A program made the position numbers and the translations under genes. From Dysgonamonadaceae bacterium (lineage in GTDB: Bacteria; Bacteroidota; Bacteroidia; Bacteroidales; Azobacteroidaceae), in NCBI GenBank assembly GCA_031282925.1, contig JAITCT010000007.1:1-13516 (forward strand): DNA of 13,516 nucleotides. The letters run 5' to 3'. Below, piece after piece: positions 1 to 6,647 of the stretch (positions within the stretch are counted from its first letter, which is position 1; every line of letters starts with the position of its first letter). The notes under the pieces are model-generated. The model saw nothing but the letters and a program-made list of their open reading frames with translations, had not been told where the DNA came from and made no database searches.

Positions 1-212
1 GGACGACCGGTTGAGCTGATTCCTACCGCCTTGTGGTAGATGCTACTGATTTCGTCCCAGGGTATCAGATGTGCCAACAATACCCAACGGTTACTCTTGT
101 CCAATTCCCGATCAAAAGAATGTTCGAATCCCGAAAGTGTCAACTGATTCGGACTCTCACAGGAGGGGGTAAATGCACGACTTTTGCGACTGTTTCCCTT
201 TTTTCTTTGCAC
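1..212 (-). CDS. IS1182/IS5-type transposase, N-terminal part (runs off left edge)
   Basis: The minus strand reads open from a GTG at 212 to the window edge (70 codons). The frame stays open upstream to a TAG near 273-275 but contains no ATG. The translation contains NQLTLSGFEHSF, LDKSNRWVLLAHLIPWDEI and IYHKAV followed by SSTGR. This is the N-terminal DUF772-like domain of DDE transposases of the IS1182/IS5 group common in Bacteroidales: a Leu-Asp-x-x-Asn-Arg-Trp-Val block, then Ile-Pro-Trp-Asp-Glu and a Gly-Arg before the next helix. The catalytic DDE core would lie outside the window. The GTG start is chosen because the following residues (QRKKGNS, then CESPNQLT) fit the usual beginning of this subgroup; a TTG further upstream is possible. 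Whether the gene is intact cannot be judged here. The family call is from remembered motifs, not a search. Confidence 0.72.
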   Translation of the reverse strand, partial: MQRKKGNSRKSRAFTPSCESPNQLTLSGFEHSFDRELDKSNRWVLLAHLIPWDEISSIYHKAVGISSTGR

Positions 213-276
213 TTTTTTTGCAAAATTAATAATATATCTCAATTTATCAAATAGTTGGGCGTTTTTCAGCAGACCC
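1..276 (-). mobile_element. End of an IS1182/IS5-like insertion sequence
   Basis: The transposase start at 212 is followed outward by about 60 bp of AT-rich non-coding DNA. This ends in a stretch at 261-276 that reads GGGTCTGCTGAAAAAC on the minus strand, which looks like a terminal inverted repeat. Immediately beyond it, plus-strand ISAs1-like coding sequence begins, so this is the likely junction. The other end and any target duplication are outside the window, so the exact boundary is inferred. Confidence 0.5.
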
Positions 277-574
277 TAAATAATCAAAAGAAACACGTTA
301 TTGCATCAGTGATCGGGATGGTTGCGATGCCCGCTTGTTATAACGCTTTGGTCAGAGGTCACCGGAGTATTGAAAATCATCTCCACTGGCATCCTGATGT
401 TACTTTTGGCGAAGATCAGTCCCGGGCACGGAGAGAGTATGCTTCGGAAAATCTGTCCACGATCAGGAAACCGGCTTTACAGATAATAAAAGAACACAAC
501 GATAAATTGAGCCTGAAAAAAGGAGGGTCAGGGTGGCATATGATGAAAAATACCTCAAAGAACTCATAACTTAA
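277..574 (+). pseudogene. ISAs1-family transposase remnant, 5'-truncated and frameshifted
   Basis: The plus-strand translation contains NALVRGHRSIENHLHW, then DVTFGEDQSRARR and ENLSTIRKPALQIIK. These are the conserved C-terminal signature of ISAs1-family (DUF4338/H-repeat-like) transposases, including the RxHWxIENxLHW and DVxFxED blocks. The usual Trp after the first His is Arg here. The N-terminal three quarters, including the first catalytic Asp residues, is missing, apparently cut off by the neighbouring IS end. The reading frame breaks at an A6 run (516-521). Adding one A restores a family-like ending, RRVRVAYDEKYLKELIT, with a TAA stop at 572-574, while the uncorrected frame gives an unrelated tail ending at 569. 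The fragment cannot encode a working transposase. Confidence 0.85.
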
Positions 575-692
575 ATTTCATGCGTTTGCACTGATCATAT
601 TTGGGTGTATTAATTGGCGCCCTGTCATTGGCTCCGCCGAACGTTGTTTCCCGCGTAGGCGGCCTGCAACCGGCATCATTGCACCAGCGGGG

Positions 693-801
693 GAATGTAA
701 AGTTTTACATTTAAACAGTTCAGGTTTACACTGGAAATCTTTACCTGAATATCGGGAATGTAATGCAGAACATTTAAAAAGCAAAGCGTTGCATTTAAAT
801 T
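693..801. repeat. Degenerate 26-bp repeat cluster
   Basis: Two direct copies at 693-718 and 756-781 match at 20 of 26 positions. Both begin GAATGTAA and contain CATTTAAA, with a palindromic look (TGTAAA...TTTACA in the first). A partial third unit, GCATTTAAA, follows at 791-799. In one minus-strand frame these read as recurring FKC-x-x-L peptides, but there is no credible protein around them. The origin is unknown; it lies in a gene-free stretch (575-1001). Confidence 0.45.
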
Positions 802-836
802 GATAATTAAGGGGATTATTCGGCGGCCGCACTGCG

Positions 837-946
837 CATTGCGAAGGTGTTAGCCAGCAATCCGGGAATGTACTGCGATTGTTCTCCTGATTGCTTCGCC
901 GCTTCGCGGATCGCAATGACGGCTGCGGTAATTTCTCAATTCTCCC
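837..946 (+). repeat. Palindromic dispersed repeat, copy 1, with tail module
   Basis: An 82-bp element (837-918) is bounded by CATTGCGA and TCGCAATG, with inner arms AGCAATC (856-862) and GATTGCT (889-895). The same architecture and much of the same sequence recur at 6725-6806. A tail from 915 to 946, beginning AATGACGGCTGCGGTAATT, recurs at 6309-6340, 6804-6834 and 13269-13304. No coding function is seen. Non-autonomous mobile repeats or REP-like elements look like this, but I see no associated transposase. Confidence 0.7.
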
Positions 947-1001
947 GTTTACCCATAATTCATAATTCGTAATTTCACCTCGCGCCAACAAGCGGTATTC
1001 T

Positions 1002-1053
1002 AAAAAAATATCCCTTGCATCGCTACCTTCAGGGCCGGATGCAAGGGATATTT
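1002..1053 (-). terminator. Intrinsic terminator downstream of the S51 peptidase gene
   Basis: A perfect 16-bp inverted repeat (1006-1021 and 1038-1053; arm AAATATCCCTTGCATC) encloses a 16-nt loop. On the minus strand it is followed by a run of seven T residues (1008 down to 1002). It lies 30 nt beyond the stop codon of the minus-strand gene at 1083. Stem length, position and T-tract all fit Rho-independent termination. Confidence 0.88.
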
Positions 1054-1082
1054 ATGCTGTTAAAAATAATCAACTACCGGTT

Positions 1083-1844
1083 TTATTCGGCGTCTTCTTC
1101 TTTGAAAGGAAATTTTGTGTTATGAGGAACAATAGTTAATGTTCTTATTTTCTCTCCTTTCACGGTGATTACCTGGCTATTGTTGATTCGTATTAAAGGA
1201 AGTTCGCTGGAATATGCGCTGTCAATGGATCTACTGCCATCTTTGAAAGGATAATCTCCGTAGTGAGGAACCGGATAGAAATCTACAACATTCAGTGCGG
1301 AATAATCGCCGTTCAACTTGGGTCCAAGGTTCTTATCCAAGTACTGAACGTATTCTATGTCTTTTGAAGCAATGATTGAGCCGGCGGAGCAACCGATATA
1401 TAACTTGCCTTTGTTGATTTGTTCAATTAACAGTTTATCCGTACCGCTATTTCTGAGTTCTTGCAGCAGGAAGAATGTGTTACCGCCTTCGACATAGATA
1501 TAATCGGCATCTGCCAATTTTTTTGAGATTTCTGTTTTTTCGGCAGTTTCGACGTCGAGTTCATCAATAATCAATCCTAATTCTTCGAGTGCGTCTTTAT
1601 CAATATCAATATAGGATCTATCGTCTTCCACATTGCCGGCGGTAGATATAAATACAACTGTCTTTCCGCTTACATCTTCACCGGCAAAATTTGGTAATAA
1701 ATCCGCAACGTCGGCAAAATAAGCAGCCAAAAACAAGTTTCTCGGATTAGTTTTTTCTGTTTCGTCGCAACAAGCGAATCCTGTGAGCAATGCAATTACT
1801 ACGATAATAGAAACTGCTGTTTTTTTCAATACTGTCTGTGTCAT
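1083..1844 (-). CDS. S51 family peptidase (peptidase E-like), predicted lipoprotein
   Basis: The 253-residue product matches the class-I glutamine-amidotransferase-like fold of the S51 family, which includes aspartyl dipeptidase PepE. Visible motifs are YVEGGNTFFLLQELR (residues 118-132), the nucleophile elbow YIGCSAGS with Ser153, and VPHYGDYPF with probable catalytic His194. A hydrophobic N-terminal segment (residues 7-24, KKTAVSI to LLTGFA) precedes Cys25-Cys26. This resembles a lipoprotein signal, although the lipobox GFAC is not canonical. Most S51 relatives that I recall lack such a signal and are cytoplasmic, so export to the cell envelope is the odd point. The start at 1844 is preferred over the in-frame ATG at 1889 because it places the signal sequence at the N-terminus and because a possible promoter box lies between the two. 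The gene is monocistronic, with a terminator just downstream. The family is secure; substrate and location are inferred. Confidence 0.85.
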   Translation of the reverse strand: MTQTVLKKTAVSIIVVIALLTGFACCDETEKTNPRNLFLAAYFADVADLLPNFAGEDVSGKTVVFISTAGNVEDDRSYIDIDKDALEELGLIIDELDVETAEKTEISKKLADADYIYVEGGNTFFLLQELRNSGTDKLLIEQINKGKLYIGCSAGSIIASKDIEYVQYLDKNLGPKLNGDYSALNVVDFYPVPHYGDYPFKDGSRSIDSAYSSELPLIRINNSQVITVKGEKIRTLTIVPHNTKFPFKEEDAE

Positions 1845-1873
1845 AATTTGTTTTTTTTTAGATTTTTTCGCAA

Positions 1874-1881
1874 CAAAAGTA
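1874..1881 (-). promoter_or_regulatory. Possible -7 box for the S51 peptidase gene
   Basis: The minus strand reads TACTTTTG, fitting the Bacteroidota -7 consensus TAnnTTTG, 29 nt upstream of the ATG at 1844. No good TTG-type -33 element is seen at the usual 19-21 bp spacing, so this rests on one box only. Confidence 0.4.
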
Positions 1882-1910
1882 GTAAACATTTTTAATTAAT
1901 ATGGCAGGCG

Positions 1911-1942
1911 CATTAATAATTAACATTTTTTAATTATTAATG
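1911..1942. repeat. AT-rich perfect inverted repeat in divergent promoter region
   Basis: Two perfect 12-bp arms (CATTAATAATTA at 1911-1922 and its complement at 1931-1942) flank an 8-nt loop. The repeat sits just upstream of the candidate promoter of the S51 gene, in the 280-bp region between two divergent genes. An operator or a small structured element would both fit; nothing else supports either. Confidence 0.5.
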
Positions 1943-1986
1943 ACAATCGTTGACGGTTTTATTCAATTTTCCGACAAATTATTTAA

Positions 1987-2046
1987 ACACAAAGAAACTG
2001 TTCATACGTGGTTTTCGTATTTTCGCGCCTTTGCGTTTACAAAAAA
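1987..2046 (+). repeat. Dispersed ACACAAAGAAACTG repeat, copy 1
   Basis: This stretch begins ACACAAAGAAACTGTTCATA and ends TTTACAAAAAA. A second copy at 6945-7013 has the same beginning, the shared core GGTTTTCGTAT and the same end, with about 8 extra bases in the middle. The outer parts are weakly complementary (AAACACAAAG versus CTTTGCGTTT). It is non-coding and lies upstream of prmC. Confidence 0.7.
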
Positions 2047-2083
2047 CGGAGTGCATTATGAAGGGATGTAACAAATAAAACCG

Positions 2084-2091
2084 TAATTTTG
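2084..2091 (+). promoter_or_regulatory. Possible -7 box for prmC
   Basis: TAATTTTG fits the Bacteroidota -7 consensus TAnnTTTG and lies 33 nt upstream of the prmC start. No clear -33 TTG is present at 19-21 bp. Between box and gene is a six-codon frame, ATG at 2104 to TAA at 2122-2124, ending directly before the prmC ATG; it is probably fortuitous. Confidence 0.45.
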
Positions 2092-2124
2092 CAAAAAATT
2101 GAAATGAGCGCCTCAGAGCCGTAA

Positions 2125-3006
2125 ATGATGTTTTCTTACGTAAAAGCACAACTGCGGGATTATTACACGGAATCCGAAATCAAATCGCTTTACTTTTTGA
2201 TCATGGAATCGGTTTGCCGTTTGGACACACAATCCGTTTTACTCGGCAAAGATGCGCAAATATTTCCGGAGGAAAAACTCATCATTGAGAGGATCATTGA
2301 AGATTTGAAAAAATACCGGCCTGTACAGTATATTCTGGGTGAAACGGAGTTTTACGGATTGAAATTCAAAGTCAACGGGCAGGTTTTAATTCCCCGTCCG
2401 GAAACAGAGGAATTAGTTGAGCGGATATTGAACGACTTCACCGTTTGCCGTTCGCCGTTCACCGTGCTGGATATTGGAACAGGTTCGGGATGTATTGCGG
2501 TGGCTTTGGCTAAGTTTTTACCCGGAGCGGAGGTATATGCTTCGGATATTTCGGAAAAGGCATTGGAAGTTGCACGGGCAAATGCACTGAACAATCAAAC
2601 GGATGTGCGGTTTGTCAGGCACGATATTTTTGACGGATGGCCGGAAAATTTGCCGGAACAGTTGGATGTGATTGTCAGCAATCCGCCTTATGTAACGCCG
2701 GAAGAAAAAAAAGATATGTCGAAAAATGTGCTGGACTGCGAGCCGCATCAGGCACTTTTTGTACCGCAGGAAAAGCCTTTGCTTTTTTATGAGCGGATTG
2801 CAGACCTTGCACAGGTGCATTTACGGGCAAACGGGCGGCTTTATTTTGAAACAAGCGCCGTTTACGGGAAAGATACGGCGGAGATGCTGGGAAGCAAAGG
2901 ATTTGGGGCTGTCCGGCTTTTCCGGGATATTTCGGGGAAAGAGCGGATTTTGGTTGCCGGAATAGAGGAACGGCACGGCGAATTTTTCACTTTTTCAAAA
3001 CAATAG
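2125..3006 (+). CDS. prmC: Peptide chain release factor N5-glutamine methyltransferase
   Basis: PrmC (HemK) transfers a methyl group from S-adenosylmethionine to the glutamine of the GGQ motif of release factors RF1 and RF2 in the cytoplasm, which improves termination of translation. The 293-residue product has the helical N-terminal substrate-recognition domain (about 1-95), including YRPVQYILGETEFYGLKF and LIPRPETEELVE. The Rossmann methyltransferase domain follows, with the SAM-binding motif DIGTGSGCIA (116-125), the acidic motif end ASDIS (139-143) and the catalytic NPPY (186-189). Length is usual, apart from a short extra C-terminal tail (about 281-293). Either of two adjacent ATGs (2125, 2128) could start it. 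The linker before the SAM motif is encoded by a CCGTT-rich microrepeat (2438-2465). The last 20 bp overlap the convergent gene on the other strand. Confidence 0.96.
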   Translation: MMFSYVKAQLRDYYTESEIKSLYFLIMESVCRLDTQSVLLGKDAQIFPEEKLIIERIIEDLKKYRPVQYILGETEFYGLKFKVNGQVLIPRPETEELVERILNDFTVCRSPFTVLDIGTGSGCIAVALAKFLPGAEVYASDISEKALEVARANALNNQTDVRFVRHDIFDGWPENLPEQLDVIVSNPPYVTPEEKKDMSKNVLDCEPHQALFVPQEKPLLFYERIADLAQVHLRANGRLYFETSAVYGKDTAEMLGSKGFGAVRLFRDISGKERILVAGIEERHGEFFTFSKQ

Positions 3007-4204
3007 AAGGATTAATCCGCAAAAACAGTCCGGCGGAAGTTCCGAAATATTTTTCCGTTTTTATCGGATCCTGTTCCTGATACATGGTAAACCCGGGCGC
3101 AATAAAACATTCAAAATTAGCGCCCAGATAAAGTCCTGCACCAAATTTCCGTTCATACTGAATGCCAGGATTAAAAACCGTGATTCGGGGAAAATTCCAG
3201 TTTTCTTTGGATGTGGATACATTTCCGAAAACCGGACTGCCGAACAGATTGATGAAATTGCCGCTCCGCCAGAAAATCGCTTTCAGGTCGAAATCCCCAA
3301 ACCGGATATTCAGTTTGGAACAGGCTGCCCATCCCTGCTCAAACAAAAGCGGTTTTTCCGAATGCAGGTTTTTATAGCCGGCTCCCATCAGGCTTAAACC
3401 GAGATATTTGAATCCCGATTTATTGAAATTAAAACCGAATTGCAGACCTGTAGCGCCGTTTATCAGGGAAATTACGCCTTTTGTGCTTATATCGATTTCA
3501 CCTCCGTGATGATTTGCCAGCACCTGAACCGGTATGCCCAAATAAAAAAACGACTGCGGGTTTGTAATGTGCAAACCGGCCGAAACGCCTGTCGTCATCA
3601 CTTCGCTGTTCATTTCATTCCTGAATATGAAATTTTCCCAGTTTACCCAGGCGTCCAAATGGGCAATTCTCGAATTGTAAATGATTTGAGCGCCCATTTC
3701 GGGGTCTGCGGTGAGATTCAGTTCCGGATTATACAAAGGCTCAATCAAACCGTGATTACTTCCCCCGTAGATATGTCCCAAAACAATGTTCAGTTGCGGA
3801 ACGGGCTGAATTTGCGCCCTGAAAAAAGGCTGAAGATGAAATCCCGCCTGGTAGTCCGGCGCTTTCCATTCGGCAATATCAAGGTAAACGTAATTAGGGT
3901 ATTTATCGGCGCCCCAATACCTCAACAAAGAAACGCCGGCTTCCAGTTTTATCATGGAAGCCGGATAATATGTCAAACGGGGATAGATACGGAATCCCGG
4001 CAGGGTATAGCCTTTTTGAACGTCGCCGCCGGTTTCGAGATTATTAAAAAAACTGATGTTGTCAATGCACAAATTTAATTTTCCGCACTTTCGGGCGTCA
4101 ATGGTATAAGCGTCGGCGAAAAGGCTTTCACGTGCGGGAGTTTGCGCCGGCAAAGCCTGCGAAAGCAGGCAGCAGGCAAAGAAAAGCATCCGTTTTTTTT
4201 TCAT
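2987..4204 (-). CDS. Exported protein, probable outer-membrane beta-barrel, unknown function
   Basis: I do not recognise the family. The 405-residue product starts MKKKRMLFFACCLLSQALPA, a good signal peptide with likely cleavage before Gln21. The remainder has no hydrophobic helices. It is rich in aromatic residues, glycine and asparagine in short alternating polar/non-polar stretches (for example FRIYPRLTYYPASMIKLEAG and GLQFGFNFNKSGFKYLGLSL), which suggests successive beta strands of an outer-membrane barrel. It starts 3 nt after the rho stop codon on the same strand, so it is very likely co-transcribed with rho and perhaps translationally coupled. Its 3' end overlaps prmC by 20 bp, and no terminator is visible between them. 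The barrel call is inferred from composition, and nothing indicates a substrate. Confidence 0.8.
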   Translation of the reverse strand: MKKKRMLFFACCLLSQALPAQTPARESLFADAYTIDARKCGKLNLCIDNISFFNNLETGGDVQKGYTLPGFRIYPRLTYYPASMIKLEAGVSLLRYWGADKYPNYVYLDIAEWKAPDYQAGFHLQPFFRAQIQPVPQLNIVLGHIYGGSNHGLIEPLYNPELNLTADPEMGAQIIYNSRIAHLDAWVNWENFIFRNEMNSEVMTTGVSAGLHITNPQSFFYLGIPVQVLANHHGGEIDISTKGVISLINGATGLQFGFNFNKSGFKYLGLSLMGAGYKNLHSEKPLLFEQGWAACSKLNIRFGDFDLKAIFWRSGNFINLFGSPVFGNVSTSKENWNFPRITVFNPGIQYERKFGAGLYLGANFECFIAPGFTMYQEQDPIKTEKYFGTSAGLFLRINPSIVLKK

Positions 4205-4207
4205 GGA

Positions 4208-6100
4208 CTAACCGTTCATCGAGACCAGAAATTCTTCATTGCTGTATGTTTTTTCCAAACGGTCTTTCACAAATTCCATCGCTTCCATACTGTTCATGTC
4301 GGACAGATATTTGCGCAATATCCACATGTGATTAATCGTGTCCCTGTCGTGCAACAGATCGTCGCGGCGCGTACTGGAAGATATAATATCCACGGCGGGA
4401 TAAACCCGTTTGTTGGAAAGTTTGCGGTCTAACTGCAATTCCATGTTTCCTGTTCCCTTAAATTCTTCAAAGATTACGTCGTCCATTTTCGAACCGGTTT
4501 CCGTCAGAGCCGTAGCGATAATCGTCAGCGAGCCGCCGTTTTCGATGTTTCGTGCAGCGCCGAAGAAACGTTTGGGTTTTTGCAGCGCATTGGCGTCCAC
4601 CCCTCCCGACAATACTTTTCCGGAAGCCGGCTGTACGGTATTGTAGGCGCGCGCCAAGCGGGTAATCGAATCCAAAAGAATAACTACGTCATGGCCGCAT
4701 TCAACCATTCGTTTGGCTTTATTCAGCACAATTTCTGCGATTTTCACATGTCTGTCGGCCGGTTCGTCAAAAGTAGAGGCAATCACTTCGGCGTCCACGC
4801 TCCGCTGCATGTCGGTAACTTCTTCGGGGCGTTCGTCAATCAGCAGGACAATCATGTAAACTTCGGGGTGATTCCAGGCAATAGAGTTGGCTATGTCTTT
4901 CAACAATATTGTTTTGCCTGTTTTCGGCTGTGCTACTATCAATCCTCTTTGCCCTTTCCCTATTGGAGCAAACAAATCAACGACGCGGGGCGAGATTTTA
5001 TCGGTTATTTTGGGATTCGTGCCGGCCACGAGCCGGAATTTTTCGTCGGGGAAAAGGGGCGTCAGATGGTCGAAAGGGATGCGGTCGCGCACTTCTTCGG
5101 GGCGAAGGCCGTTGATTAAATCCACTTTTACCAGGGGGAAAAATTTTTCGCCTTCTTTCGGCGGACGAATGGGTCCTTCGACAACATCGCCCGTATGCAA
5201 GCCAAACAGTTTGATTTGGGATTGCGAAACGTAAATATCGTCGGGGGAAGAGAGGTAATTATAATCCGAAGAGCGTAAAAAGCCATAACCTTCCTGGATG
5301 ATTTCAAGTACGCCGGAGGCAGTCAGAATACCGTCAAAATCAAATGTTTTGTCTTTTTGATTATTAGGAGTTTTGTTGCCGTTGTTTTCAAAATTGCCGT
5401 TCTTGGGCGGGTTTTGACCGGCTTTGGAATTTGGCTGATTGTTTTGTTTCGGCAGAGGCGTTTTGGAGGAAAACAAGGCTTCGTCCATTAACGTTTTTGT
5501 TTCGGGATTATGCCTGAATACCAGTTTTCCCGAAGGCGCGGTTTCTTCTTTTTGAAGCGGCGCTTCGACCGGCTCGGCGGCGGGCGCTTCGGCAAGTTCA
5601 ACCGCCGGCGCTTCGACAGTCCCGGCGACCGGTTCGACTGCCTGTTGCCTGACTTGTTGAAGCATTGGTTGAGGACGCTCAATCCGGGCCCGTTTTTTCC
5701 CGCGTTGACGCACTTCTTTTGGCGCTTCCTTTCCGGGCGGGTTTTCTTCTTTTTCCGCAGTCTGAGACGTTTCGTCAGCATCCGTCACGGGTTTTTCCGC
5801 CTTTTTCTTTAATCCCGGCCGTTTTTTTTGCTCTTCCTGATTTTTTACCTGCGCCTTGGAACTATCCGTTTCGACGGGCGATTTCGGCTTGCGCCCTCTG
5901 CGCTGTTTCGGCCTGTTATCTTCTATTTTACCGGAGGATGCCAGAGAAGCAGCGTTTACAATTGCTTGTTGATCCAAAATCTGATACACCAAAGTATCTT
6001 TGTCCGATTTATCTACTTTTTTCAGGCCTAATTCTTTCGCCAAAGCAACCAGGTTGCTTTGTTCCATCTCTTTAAGTTGCAAAATGTTATATTTCTGCAT
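4208..6100 (-). CDS. rho: Transcription termination factor Rho
   Basis: Rho is a hexameric RNA-dependent ATPase/helicase that binds nascent RNA and releases RNA polymerase. The 630-residue protein contains, in order: the N-terminal helical Rho-N domain (about 1-45, [20 protein letters not shown]); a low-complexity insertion (about 57-250) rich in Lys, Glu, Pro, Ala and then Asn/Gln; the cold-shock-like RNA-binding domain (about 254-330, with [14 protein letters not shown]); and the RecA-like ATPase. The ATPase shows Walker [13 protein letters not shown] (386-397), Walker B DVVILLDS (471-478) and the C-terminal Q- and R-loop region (about 520-570). E. coli Rho has 419 residues; the difference is almost wholly the insertion, a feature known from Bacteroidota and some other phyla. 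Residues 162-181 are an Ala-Pro-Glu repeat. The gene heads a likely two-gene transcript with the outer-membrane-type protein and has a leader of about 120 nt. Confidence 0.98.
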   Translation of the reverse strand: MQKYNILQLKEMEQSNLVALAKELGLKKVDKSDKDTLVYQILDQQAIVNAASLASSGKIEDNRPKQRRGRKPKSPVETDSSKAQVKNQEEQKKRPGLKKKAEKPVTDADETSQTAEKEENPPGKEAPKEVRQRGKKRARIERPQPMLQQVRQQAVEPVAGTVEAPAVELAEAPAAEPVEAPLQKEETAPSGKLVFRHNPETKTLMDEALFSSKTPLPKQNNQPNSKAGQNPPKNGNFENNGNKTPNNQKDKTFDFDGILTASGVLEIIQEGYGFLRSSDYNYLSSPDDIYVSQSQIKLFGLHTGDVVEGPIRPPKEGEKFFPLVKVDLINGLRPEEVRDRIPFDHLTPLFPDEKFRLVAGTNPKITDKISPRVVDLFAPIGKGQRGLIVAQPKTGKTILLKDIANSIAWNHPEVYMIVLLIDERPEEVTDMQRSVDAEVIASTFDEPADRHVKIAEIVLNKAKRMVECGHDVVILLDSITRLARAYNTVQPASGKVLSGGVDANALQKPKRFFGAARNIENGGSLTIIATALTETGSKMDDVIFEEFKGTGNMELQLDRKLSNKRVYPAVDIISSSTRRDDLLHDRDTINHMWILRKYLSDMNSMEAMEFVKDRLEKTYSNEEFLVSMNG

Positions 6101-6229
6101 AAAATAAACTATATTTTCCTGTGAATTGAATACATTAACATACTCTATGAAGTCAGCGGCTTATAACGTATGAATGTGAAAATTTATGGAGTTATGTATT
6201 GCTTTGTAGCAAACAAGGTTATCAGGCGG

Positions 6230-6259
6230 CAAAGGTACATGTTTTTTTTATTAAAACAA
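6230..6259 (-). promoter_or_regulatory. Promoter of rho
   Basis: On the minus strand, TTG (6257-6259) is followed after exactly 19 bp by TACCTTTG (6230-6237). This matches the Bacteroidota primary sigma factor arrangement of a -33 TTG and a -7 TAnnTTTG. Transcription would begin near 6223, leaving an untranslated leader of about 120 nt before the rho ATG. Such a leader could serve Rho autoregulation, as known in E. coli, but no specific element is recognised in it. Confidence 0.7.
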
Positions 6260-6308
6260 GCAATTGATATAAAATTCTCAGGGATTATATACCCTAACCT
6301 CCCGAATT

Positions 6309-6340
6309 GGGAATGGAGAGTGGAGAATTACCGCACCGCC
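6309..6340 (-). repeat. Dispersed AATGACGG-tail module, solo copy
   Basis: On the minus strand this reads GCGGTGCGGTAATTCTCC and onward to CTCCATTCCC. It matches the tail modules at 915-946, 6804-6834 and 13269-13304. Here it occurs without the 82-bp palindrome, next to a GC-rich stretch with CGCCGGCG-type symmetry. Confidence 0.6.
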
Positions 6341-6379
6341 GGCGCAGGGAACAGCCTCGCGCCGGCCGGAATTAAAAAA

Positions 6380-6410
6380 CGGCAAAAATCGCAGCATTGC
6401 ATTTTTGCCG
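6380..6410. repeat. Small hairpin in gene-free region
   Basis: CGGCAAAAAT (6380-6389) pairs with ATTTTTGCCG (6401-6410) around an 11-nt loop. Neither strand has a gene ending here, and no proper T-tract follows, so I call it a hairpin and not a terminator. A second small palindrome, TTACCGGT/ACCGGTAA, lies at 6495-6514. Apart from the listed repeats I see nothing coding in 6260-7035. Confidence 0.5.
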
Positions 6411-6647
6411 CCTTTCATTTTAACCGGAAAAGAAAGCAATTAGCTGCGCTTCATATCCTGTATTTTGTGAAATCCATAAAAACCAAACCGGATGTTACCG
6501 GTTATTACCGGTAAATTAAGAAGAACAATCCAACCGACCTGCTTGAAAAACTCCATGTTTTTGTTCTCCGACAAATTGTGAAGTCCCCAAATCGAATTTG
6601 AAACGCCTCAAAACAAATTCACTGTATTGCTTCAGGCTACGCCTTCA

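Noticed and set aside
33..254. Plus-strand frame at the left edge
   Set aside because: The opposite strand encodes a recognisable transposase N-terminus over the same bases.
578..991. Minus-strand frame of 137 codons in the left intergenic region
   Set aside because: It crosses several unrelated repeat modules, and its cysteine-rich repeats are translations of the degenerate 26-bp repeat. There is no promoter or start context.
2104..2124. Six-codon leader frame directly before prmC as a regulatory peptide
   Set aside because: It is too short and without a recognisable attenuation structure; chance is the simpler explanation.
6170..6514. Plus-strand frame of 114 codons upstream of rho
   Set aside because: It covers the rho promoter and leader on the other strand and then repeat modules, and resembles no protein family.
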